Positions 1 through 7,516 of a DNA stretch of 7,516 bases are shown piece after piece. The notes under the pieces were generated by a model, which did no database searches, had not been told where the DNA came from, and saw only the letters and a program-made list of their open reading frames with translations. Position 1 is the stretch's first letter. Every line of letters starts with the position of its first letter. This DNA is from Gammaproteobacteria bacterium (GTDB lineage Bacteria; Pseudomonadota; Gammaproteobacteria; DSM-16500): contig JABDEN010000067.1 in NCBI GenBank assembly GCA_013287025.1, forward strand, positions 1-7,516. The letters are read 5' to 3'. Both the position numbers and the translations under genes were made by a program.

Positions 1-1
1 C

Positions 2-3000
2 GACGATATATTTTTGCCAAGTAAATTAGAGGGAAATGCGCGCGCTAATTTTTTTGCGTGTTGCAAACATTTTTCAAATAGAGTAAATCCATCAGATCAT
101 ATAGATGAAAAAGTGCAGGCGAAGTTTGTGGATGGTGGTGGATCTATGCTGGATTCGCATGAAAGTAGCGCTGCGTCATCAGCGCATACCACATTTGGTG
201 TATCAATAGGAATACCTTCACTTATTATGAGTGGATTATGGGATACCGTTGGTTCATCTTTACGAAATTTGCATGCCAGCATGAAATACACAACAAATAT
301 AGAAAAAGAAGAAGAAAAAGTCATTGTGGCATTAGCCTCATGCGTACATTCACTGAGTGAAACTAAACCTTCAAAAGAATCTTGTTTTGCAAGTTTAGAA
401 CATCTGAATTGCCTCATCTCTGCACTCGTAGACATTGATCCTATGTGTGATCAAATATCAAATGATTTAGTCACGGATGCAAAGCCTATTTCGAAATTAT
501 TATCTTTCACTGCGGTGCCTTTTATTTCCAGCCTAAAACTTGTTGTGAACAGTGCACTTGGATTGATATTAGCGAATGAAGTCGTTGAAAAAAAATTAGC
601 ATCCCCTGGATCAACAGTATTGACTCAACGTGCAAGCAGCATAGAAGGGAAGCCTCACCAACAAAATTCACGTTCGCATTCTGAAAATATTAGTTCACTC
701 ACACAACAATTTAAAAATATCAATCAAGCATTGAATATTCTTATTGCGGAAGACGAAAAACTACATCAATCTGCTTCAGATGCGTCTTCCGTTTTAGCTG
801 TCGGTGGCGCATCAACATTGACGCATTCGGTGACGTTATTACTTCCTCTTCTATTATTGGAGTTAGGAAGTATTACTCAAGAAACCGCGGCAGGTATTAA
901 ATTTGGAATGAATAGTAGCAATAAAATTTTCCATGAATGTGATCTTGTTTCACAAAGCAACGACAATACAGGTGAAGAATTAGATTTATTATTTAAAGAA
1001 GCCATTAATACCAAAGATGCATTAGAAATGATGAAAGACCTCGGCAATTCGTCTCCCATGCTTCTTGGAATATCACGGGCAGGGATTTGTGGTACCGCTG
1101 TTGGCACATTAACATTATTGTTGGGAGCGTATGCGGCTATAAAAGAATTCAGAAGTGCACCAGATACTATTAGAGCATTACGTGAGCGAAGTGAATTCAA
1201 GGAAGAAGAAAAAAAATTAGTAGCAGATTCTCTCAATGAAGTAAAAGCCTCACATCAAAAAGCTTCTTCTGCATTATCCACGAGTGCTCCAAAACAACTA
1301 ACAGCTGAAAGTGCACTAGAATCCATTTTGAAAAAAGTTATTTTAACAGGTTGCATGAGCCAATCAGAAGTGAAAGAGCTCAAAGATCGTAAAGATTTAA
1401 ATAGTGTCGCCAAAGTATCTATACAAGCTGAAAATAGCATTGCGAGTGGCGCCACACGTTTTGGCGGGTTCTTGACGGGTGCTTTATCTGCGATTGCATT
1501 TGTCGCGCTTGAAAGTGGAATAGGTACCGAAGCTTTATTGCGCGCATTTGGAAATACATTAACGGACATGCTGCATTCGTATGAACACATCAAAGAAAGC
1601 AGTGAAGGGCCAGATAAAATTAAATTATCAAGCAATAGTAATACCAATCTTAGTAGTTTATCTAATGCATTACGCTTATTAGCTGCGGCGAAATCAGATG
1701 ATTTACCTTCGACACAAAAATCTGTTTTTAGTGGCGTCAAATTATCAGAATCCATCACCTCTCGTTCTTTCACTATTTTTTTGATGCATAGCGGAATATT
1801 GATTGACGCGATACTTAATGTAGTTCGACGACATGAAAATCAAGATGACAAAACGCAGTCCGTAAGAAGAACCAAAACTTCTGCGCACGAAGAAGTAATG
1901 TCAGCCCTTGCACAAGAGATAGAACAAAAACTGAATGGTGTTGATGCGAAAGCAATTCCAGGATTAAATAAAGATATCGCGGCGCAATTACAATCTTTTT
2001 CACAGCAACGGATTGTATCTGCTTTAACGACTGAAATGATCCTAGTAGAACCTTTCCTTATATTAGGAGAATTATCTAAGGCAGGGAGTCGTGCAGATGC
2101 AGTGGAACGCCGTGATCATGAAGCGTTAATCGATTGTACTCCCGGGAGGCAAGCCAGTATTTTATCAAACATGATTCAAGGCTTTACGCTTGCTTGGAAT
2201 GAGGAAGCAACAAGAACGCATGGAAATGAAGATCAATCCTTATTAAAAACACATGATTCATCTGGGAGCATGTTCAAAACTAGTTTAATGACGAGTGGAT
2301 ATTTGAGCTTAACGCTTGTCGAAATAATAGGAACATTCATCGGACGTTCTTTTACTTTATTAAATTGGGATCGAGTCAAAGCGCATTCTGTCGAAATATC
2401 CGAGCATTCAAACGAAAATCTTAAAGGAAATTTACACTTATCGACGGAAGAAACGAAAGCAGATAGCCATTATGGTGAAAAAGAAAGCGCAATTTATAGC
2501 ATATCCGCTTTACGTTCTACGCTATCGCATTTTAGTGCAGCGCTGAAAGGTTGTGCGGATGACATGGTAGCTGAAATAAGCAAAAAAGGGCACGAAAATT
2601 TCATACATGGAGATTGTATGAAAGATGACATACGCATGCATAGCAGTCAACGGAGATTAATGCATGCGATAGCTACTGCTTTTACGCATTGCGCAAGCCT
2701 TTTGACGCGCATGAGTGCAGCGGGCAGTGGTTTATCTTTTTCGCATATTATTTTATTAGGAAAGGTAGATAAATTGCATGATCTACTGCATTCAAGAGAT
2801 GATAGTCTTGAACTTCATCAAGGAAAAAGCAGTCAAGAATGTACACATAGTTCAAGAAGTGAAATTTCTATGGCAACTGGTCTCAGCACAGATCTTATTG
2901 CTTCCTCGATTACTAATATCATTAAAATTTTATTGAGTGCATCTTTAATTGGCGCAGATGTATTGTTATCGGTCGCCAAAATTTTAGAAATTATCATATT

Positions 3001-3928
3001 GGATGTACATCCCTCAATTCGATTACAACATGAATGGCAGGCACTATCGGTACCTGATATCAAATCAGGTGGCGCAAGTGAAGCTCTGAATAGAGTTCTT
3101 AGAGCTTCAGAACTCATTCCTACCATTAGTACAGGGCAGTTAAGTGTCAGTCATGATGCAGAATGCTCGCGATCAACTTTAGAAGATTCATTACATTCAT
3201 TGCAAAATAAAGTGGATAATTTAATAGACCATATGCAAGTATTAGAGGATAAATCAGAATCGAAAGATAATGATCAAAAGGAAAATGTTGTCACGCTTAA
3301 AAAATATATTTTTCAAATTATAAAAACACTTCATACTAATTTAAGTGATGATGAATGCCTTGAATTTATTAATCGCCTTGATAAAGGTGGAATTGCTTTA
3401 TCGGGCTATCATAGTCAATTTGGCGGCGTACTCAATTTTACGGAAGCAAAAGAAGATCGTGTTCTTCAAACCCTTCGAAATAGTGAGCTCGAGCATATTC
3501 ATAATACCAATGTGCTAATTGCGAAATTTACAGATGATATTTTTGAAAAATATTCACAATTTTTAAAAAAATCCAGAAATGATGATCCATTAAATAAATT
3601 TATCCAATCTTTTAATTCATCATTAACACCAACGACACTCAATTTGCATCGTTATATCATTCGCGGCGTCGCAAATAAACTTTATGAAAGTCATAATTTG
3701 ATTCATTCGACATTTTGGCATTCGCCCAAAATTTCATTTAATCGAGATGGATTTATTGCTAAATACTCGATGCAAAATTCCACGCATTCAGATTTAGTTC
3801 AGCCACTTGATATTGAATCTAATATTTTGAAAGCAGAAGAAGCCAGAAATAAACGCGCGGAGAAAAGGGCGTTGAAGGAGCAGGGTGGGGAGGATACGAA
3901 TTATCGCAGCTTGCAGGTAGGTACTTAG
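2..3928 (+). CDS. Giant multi-hydrophobic-segment repeat protein, 5' partial, function unknown
   Basis: I do not recognise this family. Residues are numbered from a TTG at position 14, but the frame is open to the window edge (codons GAC GAT ATA TTT precede it) and that TTG has no visible Shine-Dalgarno, so the gene probably starts upstream. The first in-frame ATG is at 146 (residue 45). Ten hydrophobic segments start near residues 59, 162, 260, 349, 483, 583, 667, 757, 882 and 961, separated by charged, Ser/His-rich linkers with amphipathic helices. There is no hydrophobic segment after about residue 998. Residues 1056-1077 form a clean 4-3 heptad (L1056, L1060, L1063, V1067, L1070, M1074, L1077), a likely coiled coil. 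The tail (about 1274-1304) alternates acidic and basic residues. Inference: a membrane-inserting or membrane-associated protein, possibly a secreted effector. An ordinary transporter is unlikely because the linkers are long and the segments widely spaced. It is followed 14 bases after the stop by a palindromic element. Confidence 0.93.
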   Translation, partial: DDIFLPSKLEGNARANFFACCKHFSNRVNPSDHIDEKVQAKFVDGGGSMLDSHESSAASSAHTTFGVSIGIPSLIMSGLWDTVGSSLRNLHASMKYTTNIEKEEEKVIVALASCVHSLSETKPSKESCFASLEHLNCLISALVDIDPMCDQISNDLVTDAKPISKLLSFTAVPFISSLKLVVNSALGLILANEVVEKKLASPGSTVLTQRASSIEGKPHQQNSRSHSENISSLTQQFKNINQALNILIAEDEKLHQSASDASSVLAVGGASTLTHSVTLLLPLLLLELGSITQETAAGIKFGMNSSNKIFHECDLVSQSNDNTGEELDLLFKEAINTKDALEMMKDLGNSSPMLLGISRAGICGTAVGTLTLLLGAYAAIKEFRSAPDTIRALRERSEFKEEEKKLVADSLNEVKASHQKASSALSTSAPKQLTAESALESILKKVILTGCMSQSEVKELKDRKDLNSVAKVSIQAENSIASGATRFGGFLTGALSAIAFVALESGIGTEALLRAFGNTLTDMLHSYEHIKESSEGPDKIKLSSNSNTNLSSLSNALRLLAAAKSDDLPSTQKSVFSGVKLSESITSRSFTIFLMHSGILIDAILNVVRRHENQDDKTQSVRRTKTSAHEEVMSALAQEIEQKLNGVDAKAIPGLNKDIAAQLQSFSQQRIVSALTTEMILVEPFLILGELSKAGSRADAVERRDHEALIDCTPGRQASILSNMIQGFTLAWNEEATRTHGNEDQSLLKTHDSSGSMFKTSLMTSGYLSLTLVEIIGTFIGRSFTLLNWDRVKAHSVEISEHSNENLKGNLHLSTEETKADSHYGEKESAIYSISALRSTLSHFSAALKGCADDMVAEISKKGHENFIHGDCMKDDIRMHSSQRRLMHAIATAFTHCASLLTRMSAAGSGLSFSHIILLGKVDKLHDLLHSRDDSLELHQGKSSQECTHSSRSEISMATGLSTDLIASSITNIIKILLSASLIGADVLLSVAKILEIIILDVHPSIRLQHEWQALSVPDIKSGGASEALNRVLRASELIPTISTGQLSVSHDAECSRSTLEDSLHSLQNKVDNLIDHMQVLEDKSESKDNDQKENVVTLKKYIFQIIKTLHTNLSDDECLEFINRLDKGGIALSGYHSQFGGVLNFTEAKEDRVLQTLRNSELEHIHNTNVLIAKFTDDIFEKYSQFLKKSRNDDPLNKFIQSFNSSLTPTTLNLHRYIIRGVANKLYESHNLIHSTFWHSPKISFNRDGFIAKYSMQNSTHSDLVQPLDIESNILKAEEARNKRAEKRALKEQGGEDTNYRSLQVGT

Positions 3929-3942
3929 TTAAAATCATAAAG

Positions 3943-4024
3943 CTGTCATCCCCGCGCAGGCGGGGATCCATTTATAAATGATAGCCATTTTATGGATGGA
4001 TTCCCGCCTGCGCGGGAATGACAG
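3943..4024. repeat. REP-doublet / MITE-like inverted repeat element (long hairpin)
   Basis: Two 27-base arms, 3944-3970 and 3997-4023, are inverted copies with two mismatches. Each arm is itself a palindrome with an 8-bp stem and 4-base loop (3948-3967, loop GCAG; 4000-4019, loop CTGC). The whole element can instead fold into one stem of about 36 positions (3943-3978 with 3989-4024), with one C/A mismatch, a few G/U pairs and a 10-base loop. It is much more GC-rich than its flanks. GC-rich palindromes of this kind, with CCCGC and GCGGG half-sites, are dispersed intergenic repeats in many proteobacterial genomes. No GTRG-type REP head, transposase or obvious target-site duplication is visible, so mobility is inferred. 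It may protect the 3' end of the upstream mRNA or slow transcription. It is not a classical intrinsic terminator on the + strand because A-rich rather than T-rich sequence follows. Confidence 0.88.
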
Positions 4025-4101
4025 AGAATTAAAAAATGCATTCGCATTAACAAGATAACAAAAAAAACAACAAATTATTTATAAAAAAAGAGAACAAGAA
4101 A
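4025..4101 (+). promoter_or_regulatory. A-rich leader of the second gene, with weak RBS
   Basis: This is a non-coding A-rich stretch between the palindromic element and the ATG at 4102. The sequence AAAGAGA at 4087-4093 is the best ribosome-binding-site candidate, ending about 8-9 bases before the start, but it is weak. TATAAA at 4080-4085 resembles a -10 box but has no -35 partner at normal spacing and would leave almost no leader. TTAACA at 4047-4052 resembles a -35 box, but its spacing to that -10 is too long (27 bases). A 5-bp palindrome, AATGC/GCATT, lies at 4035-4048. No operator or riboswitch is recognisable. Whether the second gene has its own promoter here or is read through from the first cannot be decided. 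Confidence 0.4.
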
Positions 4102-7100
4102 ATGGATTCAAGAAAATTATCACCGGAAGATCAGCAATCATTATTAAATTATTTCAAAAATTACTATCCTTACGAAGAAGAGAGTACGATAGAGTGGCAA
4201 AGCGCTGCGCCTTTATTAGCGCTATTAATTTCTGATCGTGAAATGGCAAAAAAAATCAAAGAGAATTTCAATTTAATTCAGGATTCAACGCATATTGTAA
4301 AAAATGTAAATCAAATATGCGGCAAGTTTATTAAAAAAGGGATATTGCAAGACGATAAGATGGTAAATCCTTATTATTATCGATTACCACAAGTGATGGG
4401 GGAATATCCTCGTCATTCAAAACCAATAAATAATGCAATAAAAACTTTTAATCATTTAATAGAGTCTAAAGATAATAAAGATCAAAGTGAGCAATTACAT
4501 TTAAATTTTCTTAATATCCTCCACCAAATATTAATTCATGGGCAATATTGTTTTTCTGAATCTCTTGCTGATTTATTTAATATGATGTCAGGTTATTCAT
4601 CCATTGATTTCACTAATATCAATGATATAAAACCACTTGTTGTTACTGAACAAAAAAAATTACCAACAGAAACGAAAATAATACCTAAACCTCGCATTCG
4701 CATCATTGACTCAAAAGAAAAAAATAAAATGGGTTCAATGAAACCATTTCTTGAAGAAAACGCTTATCATATCAATAGTGCGGGTCGATTAGTTTCTGAG
4801 AATAGTAAATTAGTTGTCAACGGATTCGGCTTGAAATTTGGCGGACATTTTGATGCACTGTTAACGCATACTCCCGCATTAATTCAGCTTGGGGATTTTT
4901 ATTCGATATTATGGCGAGAATTATCTCAACGAATGGAGTTGCCAGTTGAAGATAGTGATGAAGCGATTAAGCTCCGAGTCGTGTTATTAAGCACTTTAAG
5001 AAAGCTTGGGATAATTATTGAGTCGACACATGAAATAATCGATCCCAATGATTTATACATTAGCCCATTCAACACGGAGCCTCAAGCTTTCATGACACCA
5101 ATCGCAATTAAAAAAAAATTGCGTGAAGCTGCTGAATTTCATCGATTATCATTAGCGGAAGATACATTACTGTCATTAAGCGATTATTTAAGTCAAGTAT
5201 TGTATCGAATGCAATTTAACATGAGTGAAGCATTAGGAATAGGTGCGAATGACGATAACACCGTCAGTTATTCTAATGCCGGTCGTGATTATATTTTTCA
5301 ATTTAATCATTCTGAATCAGAATGGGCGACGCGTTTCGCACATGTAAGTAAGCATAGGCAAGGTCCAGCGCAACCACATATGAATGCAGCAAAGGGTGTT
5401 CAATATGAATTGGCCGCCGCATTTCTTACTGAAACGGAACGAATGAATCATTTACAACAATCCGAATATGAAGAAACTATTTATAATGCGATTATTGATA
5501 ATTTAGTCACAGATTTATTTCCCCATCCTGATTTTTTTGAAAACACGAAATATAAAAAATATCGTAAACAACATTTTTTAACGAAAGATAATTTAGGCCG
5601 TACGCAATTATCATCTTATAACGAAGAAAGTGCAGTTGGAATATTCAAGGAAAACGGTCAAACGACACCGAGATTTAGAAGAGCAGGGACAATCGATATT
5701 CATCCTTTACCCAAAGATCATGGCGGAATTTGTGAAGCATTCAAATCATTTAATAGTAGGAATCCTTTAGCTGCCAAACAATTTCAATATATAGATGCAA
5801 TGCAAAATGGTACGCGAGGTCATTATATTTATAATCCATTTGGCCCCGATAGTTTTATTGCGGATATGTTTGAGGGACAAGTTATTAAAAATAGCGATGG
5901 CTCATTTATTCCTTTTATTGGTATTATCCCTAAGAATTTTGATAAAGAACTTGGGCAGCCGCCAGAATTATGTGCTTCCTTTGTGATTCGAATGTTACAA
6001 TCTTCACGATTAATGTCTCATTGTCCTACTTTTTCAATAAATTATCAGCGCATCAAAAATCATTTTCTTGTCCCAATGGAATCGATTCCGGATTTACCAA
6101 AATCTTTGGCAGTAGATCCATTTCTTCGAGAAAAAATGCAAGCATTGAAAGAAAGTTTAGATCAAAAAAAGGAAGGATTGAGTTTTCAGCATAGTGAAAA
6201 ATTGTTAACGTCTTTATTTAAAAATATTATTTATCATTTCCGCGCTGAACATAAGGAAAAAGCTTTTTCGAGTTTTCATTATCATTTAATCAATGATCCA
6301 CATTTTTTGAAAGTATCCAGTCGCGATAATTTTGAAAAAGTGATTCGTGTGTTAAAAATCAATGCCCCCATTCAAGATGAGAGCGAGCATCAAAATTTTT
6401 TAATGAAAGTCAATTATTTAGAAAGCATTATTAAAGCATTTTATCCTGAACCTAGCAGCGACACTGCCAAATTAATTAAAGAACAAGCTAATTTATATAA
6501 AAAACCACTGACAAGACATTTTGCCATAAAGGAATATTTTGAATTATTGCAGAAAAATCCTCGCGCCAATTTATCGCGTCGACAATCTCCCGGCATGTTA
6601 TTTGTCAAATTAAGAGATGATGCTGCAAAGAAAAAAAGAACGTTAGACCAAAAATTTAATGATTTTGATCGAATGCATCAGAAAAATTTTATTGCGGGAT
6701 ATCGAGATCAAGAAGGTAGCTTGGTCGTTGCACCTACGAATTCCGATCAATTTTTAGATTTCGCTGCGAAAGGGGTAGCGAAATTATCTGTGGCAGTACA
6801 GAATGATTCGAATCCAATCGGACAAATCATTGCTTCACCAATTGTCGGCGCATATCACGGGGTCAAAAATAATTATGGCGCGGATTCAGGAATTTCCAAT
6901 TTGTACATCGTTCCTTTAGGCTTAACTGGAGGCTTGCTGAGTGGGGCATTCCACAGTGGCTTTAAAGTACTTTCCTATGGAACAAAGTTTATCGCACGAC
7001 CAGGCGTAAGAGCAAAAGATGCTATTACTTATTACACCTCAAAAATTGACACGACCACCAAAGCAGGAAAAATCGCGCTAGCTGGTGTATTTATTCCAGC

Positions 7101-7516
7101 AATACTCGGTATAGTAACGGGCATTGCCGAAAGTTTTGCAAAACTCATTTATGATTGCACCATCAATCCGATCGATGATCTTTTTAAATTTTGTAGTGAA
7201 AAGTTTAGTAAAAAAGAATTATTTCCCCTTACTCCTGAACATGCGTTACATATTACAGCGCTGCCTGATAATGAACCTGGTTTTAAAATTAAGATGAGTG
7301 ATAAAGCTCGCGATATCATTTTAAAATCGAGTACACCAGAAAATTTATTGAAAAAATTAAAAATGCTTGCGTTTGAAATTCTGGAGGTATCTTATCCTGA
7401 ATTAAAAAATGAGGACAAAACCAAAATTGCATCGATGTTATTTTCAAAAACGATAATGAAAAAAACAGAATGGGAACAATTTTATGAGGTTTTTAATTTT
7501 AATAATCCATTGGGAG
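4102..7516 (+). CDS. Giant protein with N-terminal winged-helix-like segments and C-terminal glycine-rich membrane module, 3' partial, function unknown
   Basis: I do not recognise this family. The frame is open for 1138 codons from the ATG at 4102 to the window edge. The nearest upstream in-frame stop is TAA at 4048-4050 with no other ATG between, which supports this start. There is no signal peptide. Two segments look winged-helix-like: a helix, then K-x-G-I, a hairpin and [ND]-P...Y...P (about residues 60-96 and 285-322). Residues 323-890 look soluble and largely helical, with a distinctive patch at 534-593 containing HGGIC (540-544) and GHYIYNPFG (573-581). Glycine-rich hydrophobic stretches follow at 906-921, 934-957 and 990-1017, the last with a GxxxG (1003-1007) and ending in charged residues. 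A further soluble region continues past the edge. Inference: a mostly cytosolic or secreted protein that associates with membranes through its C-terminal third. An effector role is plausible but unproven. Confidence 0.93.
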   Translation, partial: MDSRKLSPEDQQSLLNYFKNYYPYEEESTIEWQSAAPLLALLISDREMAKKIKENFNLIQDSTHIVKNVNQICGKFIKKGILQDDKMVNPYYYRLPQVMGEYPRHSKPINNAIKTFNHLIESKDNKDQSEQLHLNFLNILHQILIHGQYCFSESLADLFNMMSGYSSIDFTNINDIKPLVVTEQKKLPTETKIIPKPRIRIIDSKEKNKMGSMKPFLEENAYHINSAGRLVSENSKLVVNGFGLKFGGHFDALLTHTPALIQLGDFYSILWRELSQRMELPVEDSDEAIKLRVVLLSTLRKLGIIIESTHEIIDPNDLYISPFNTEPQAFMTPIAIKKKLREAAEFHRLSLAEDTLLSLSDYLSQVLYRMQFNMSEALGIGANDDNTVSYSNAGRDYIFQFNHSESEWATRFAHVSKHRQGPAQPHMNAAKGVQYELAAAFLTETERMNHLQQSEYEETIYNAIIDNLVTDLFPHPDFFENTKYKKYRKQHFLTKDNLGRTQLSSYNEESAVGIFKENGQTTPRFRRAGTIDIHPLPKDHGGICEAFKSFNSRNPLAAKQFQYIDAMQNGTRGHYIYNPFGPDSFIADMFEGQVIKNSDGSFIPFIGIIPKNFDKELGQPPELCASFVIRMLQSSRLMSHCPTFSINYQRIKNHFLVPMESIPDLPKSLAVDPFLREKMQALKESLDQKKEGLSFQHSEKLLTSLFKNIIYHFRAEHKEKAFSSFHYHLINDPHFLKVSSRDNFEKVIRVLKINAPIQDESEHQNFLMKVNYLESIIKAFYPEPSSDTAKLIKEQANLYKKPLTRHFAIKEYFELLQKNPRANLSRRQSPGMLFVKLRDDAAKKKRTLDQKFNDFDRMHQKNFIAGYRDQEGSLVVAPTNSDQFLDFAAKGVAKLSVAVQNDSNPIGQIIASPIVGAYHGVKNNYGADSGISNLYIVPLGLTGGLLSGAFHSGFKVLSYGTKFIARPGVRAKDAITYYTSKIDTTTKAGKIALAGVFIPAILGIVTGIAESFAKLIYDCTINPIDDLFKFCSEKFSKKELFPLTPEHALHITALPDNEPGFKIKMSDKARDIILKSSTPENLLKKLKMLAFEILEVSYPELKNEDKTKIASMLFSKTIMKKTEWEQFYEVFNFNNPLG

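Noticed and set aside
14..16. TTG as the true start codon of the first gene
   Set aside because: The frame stays open to the window edge and the 13 bases upstream show no Shine-Dalgarno, so the gene most likely begins outside the window.
188..3007. Interpretation of the first protein as a standard multi-pass transporter
   Set aside because: Transporter helices are usually close together. Here about 50-110 polar residues separate single hydrophobic segments, and several segments contain charged or proline residues.
3079..3115. Interlocking inverted repeats (9 bp: 3079-3087 with 3101-3109; 7 bp: 3093-3099 with 3109-3115)
   Set aside because: They lie inside coding sequence that repeats the peptide motif ASE with similar codons. 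This is probably a by-product of that and of chance rather than a regulatory structure.
97..3126. Several minus-strand open frames of 62-172 codons within the first gene
   Set aside because: They lie wholly within the strong 1304-codon plus-strand frame, lack convincing ribosome binding sites and look like antisense shadows.
3943..4024. Intrinsic terminator for the first gene
   Set aside because: The hairpin is strong, but it is followed by an A-rich stretch with no T-tract on the + strand. A repeat element explains its doublet structure better.
5795..6194. Two plus-strand open frames of 63 and 74 codons
   Set aside because: They overlap the long second gene in another frame and show no independent start signal.

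Overview
The window suggests an AT-rich, host-associated bacterium. Codons mostly end in A or T, A-tracts are common, and two very long genes of no recognisable family lie side by side. A Legionellales-type gammaproteobacterium (Legionella, Coxiella, Berkiella, Rickettsiella and relatives) fits the giant accessory proteins, the membrane segments and the GC-rich palindromic intergenic repeat. This is an inference from style: no taxonomic marker gene is present.

Layout, all on the + strand. (1) Positions 2-3928 hold the 3' part of a gene for a protein of at least 1308 residues. It has ten hydrophobic segments about 100 residues apart, then a soluble C-terminal region with a coiled coil and a charged, glutamate-rich tail. 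The frame is open to the left edge, so the true start is probably upstream. (2) Positions 3929-4101 form a 173-base intergenic gap. It carries an 82-base inverted-repeat element (a REP-doublet-like or MITE-like pair of small hairpins that also fold into one long stem), followed by an A-rich leader and a weak ribosome binding site. (3) Positions 4102 to the right edge hold the 5' part of a second giant gene, at least 1138 codons with no stop. Its product is mostly soluble and helical, with two winged-helix-like segments in the N-terminal third and a glycine-rich membrane module near residues 906-1017.

How they may work together: neither protein matches a family I can name. Size, modular repeats, membrane segments and the acidic tail of the first make secreted host-interaction proteins the leading guess, but no secretion apparatus, chaperone or regulator is present to confirm it. 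The genes are co-oriented and could share a transcript, although the hairpin between them would be expected to reduce or separate expression. No tRNA, rRNA, CRISPR array, transposase or known operon is visible. The opposite-strand open frames inside the first gene look like shadows of its coding sequence.
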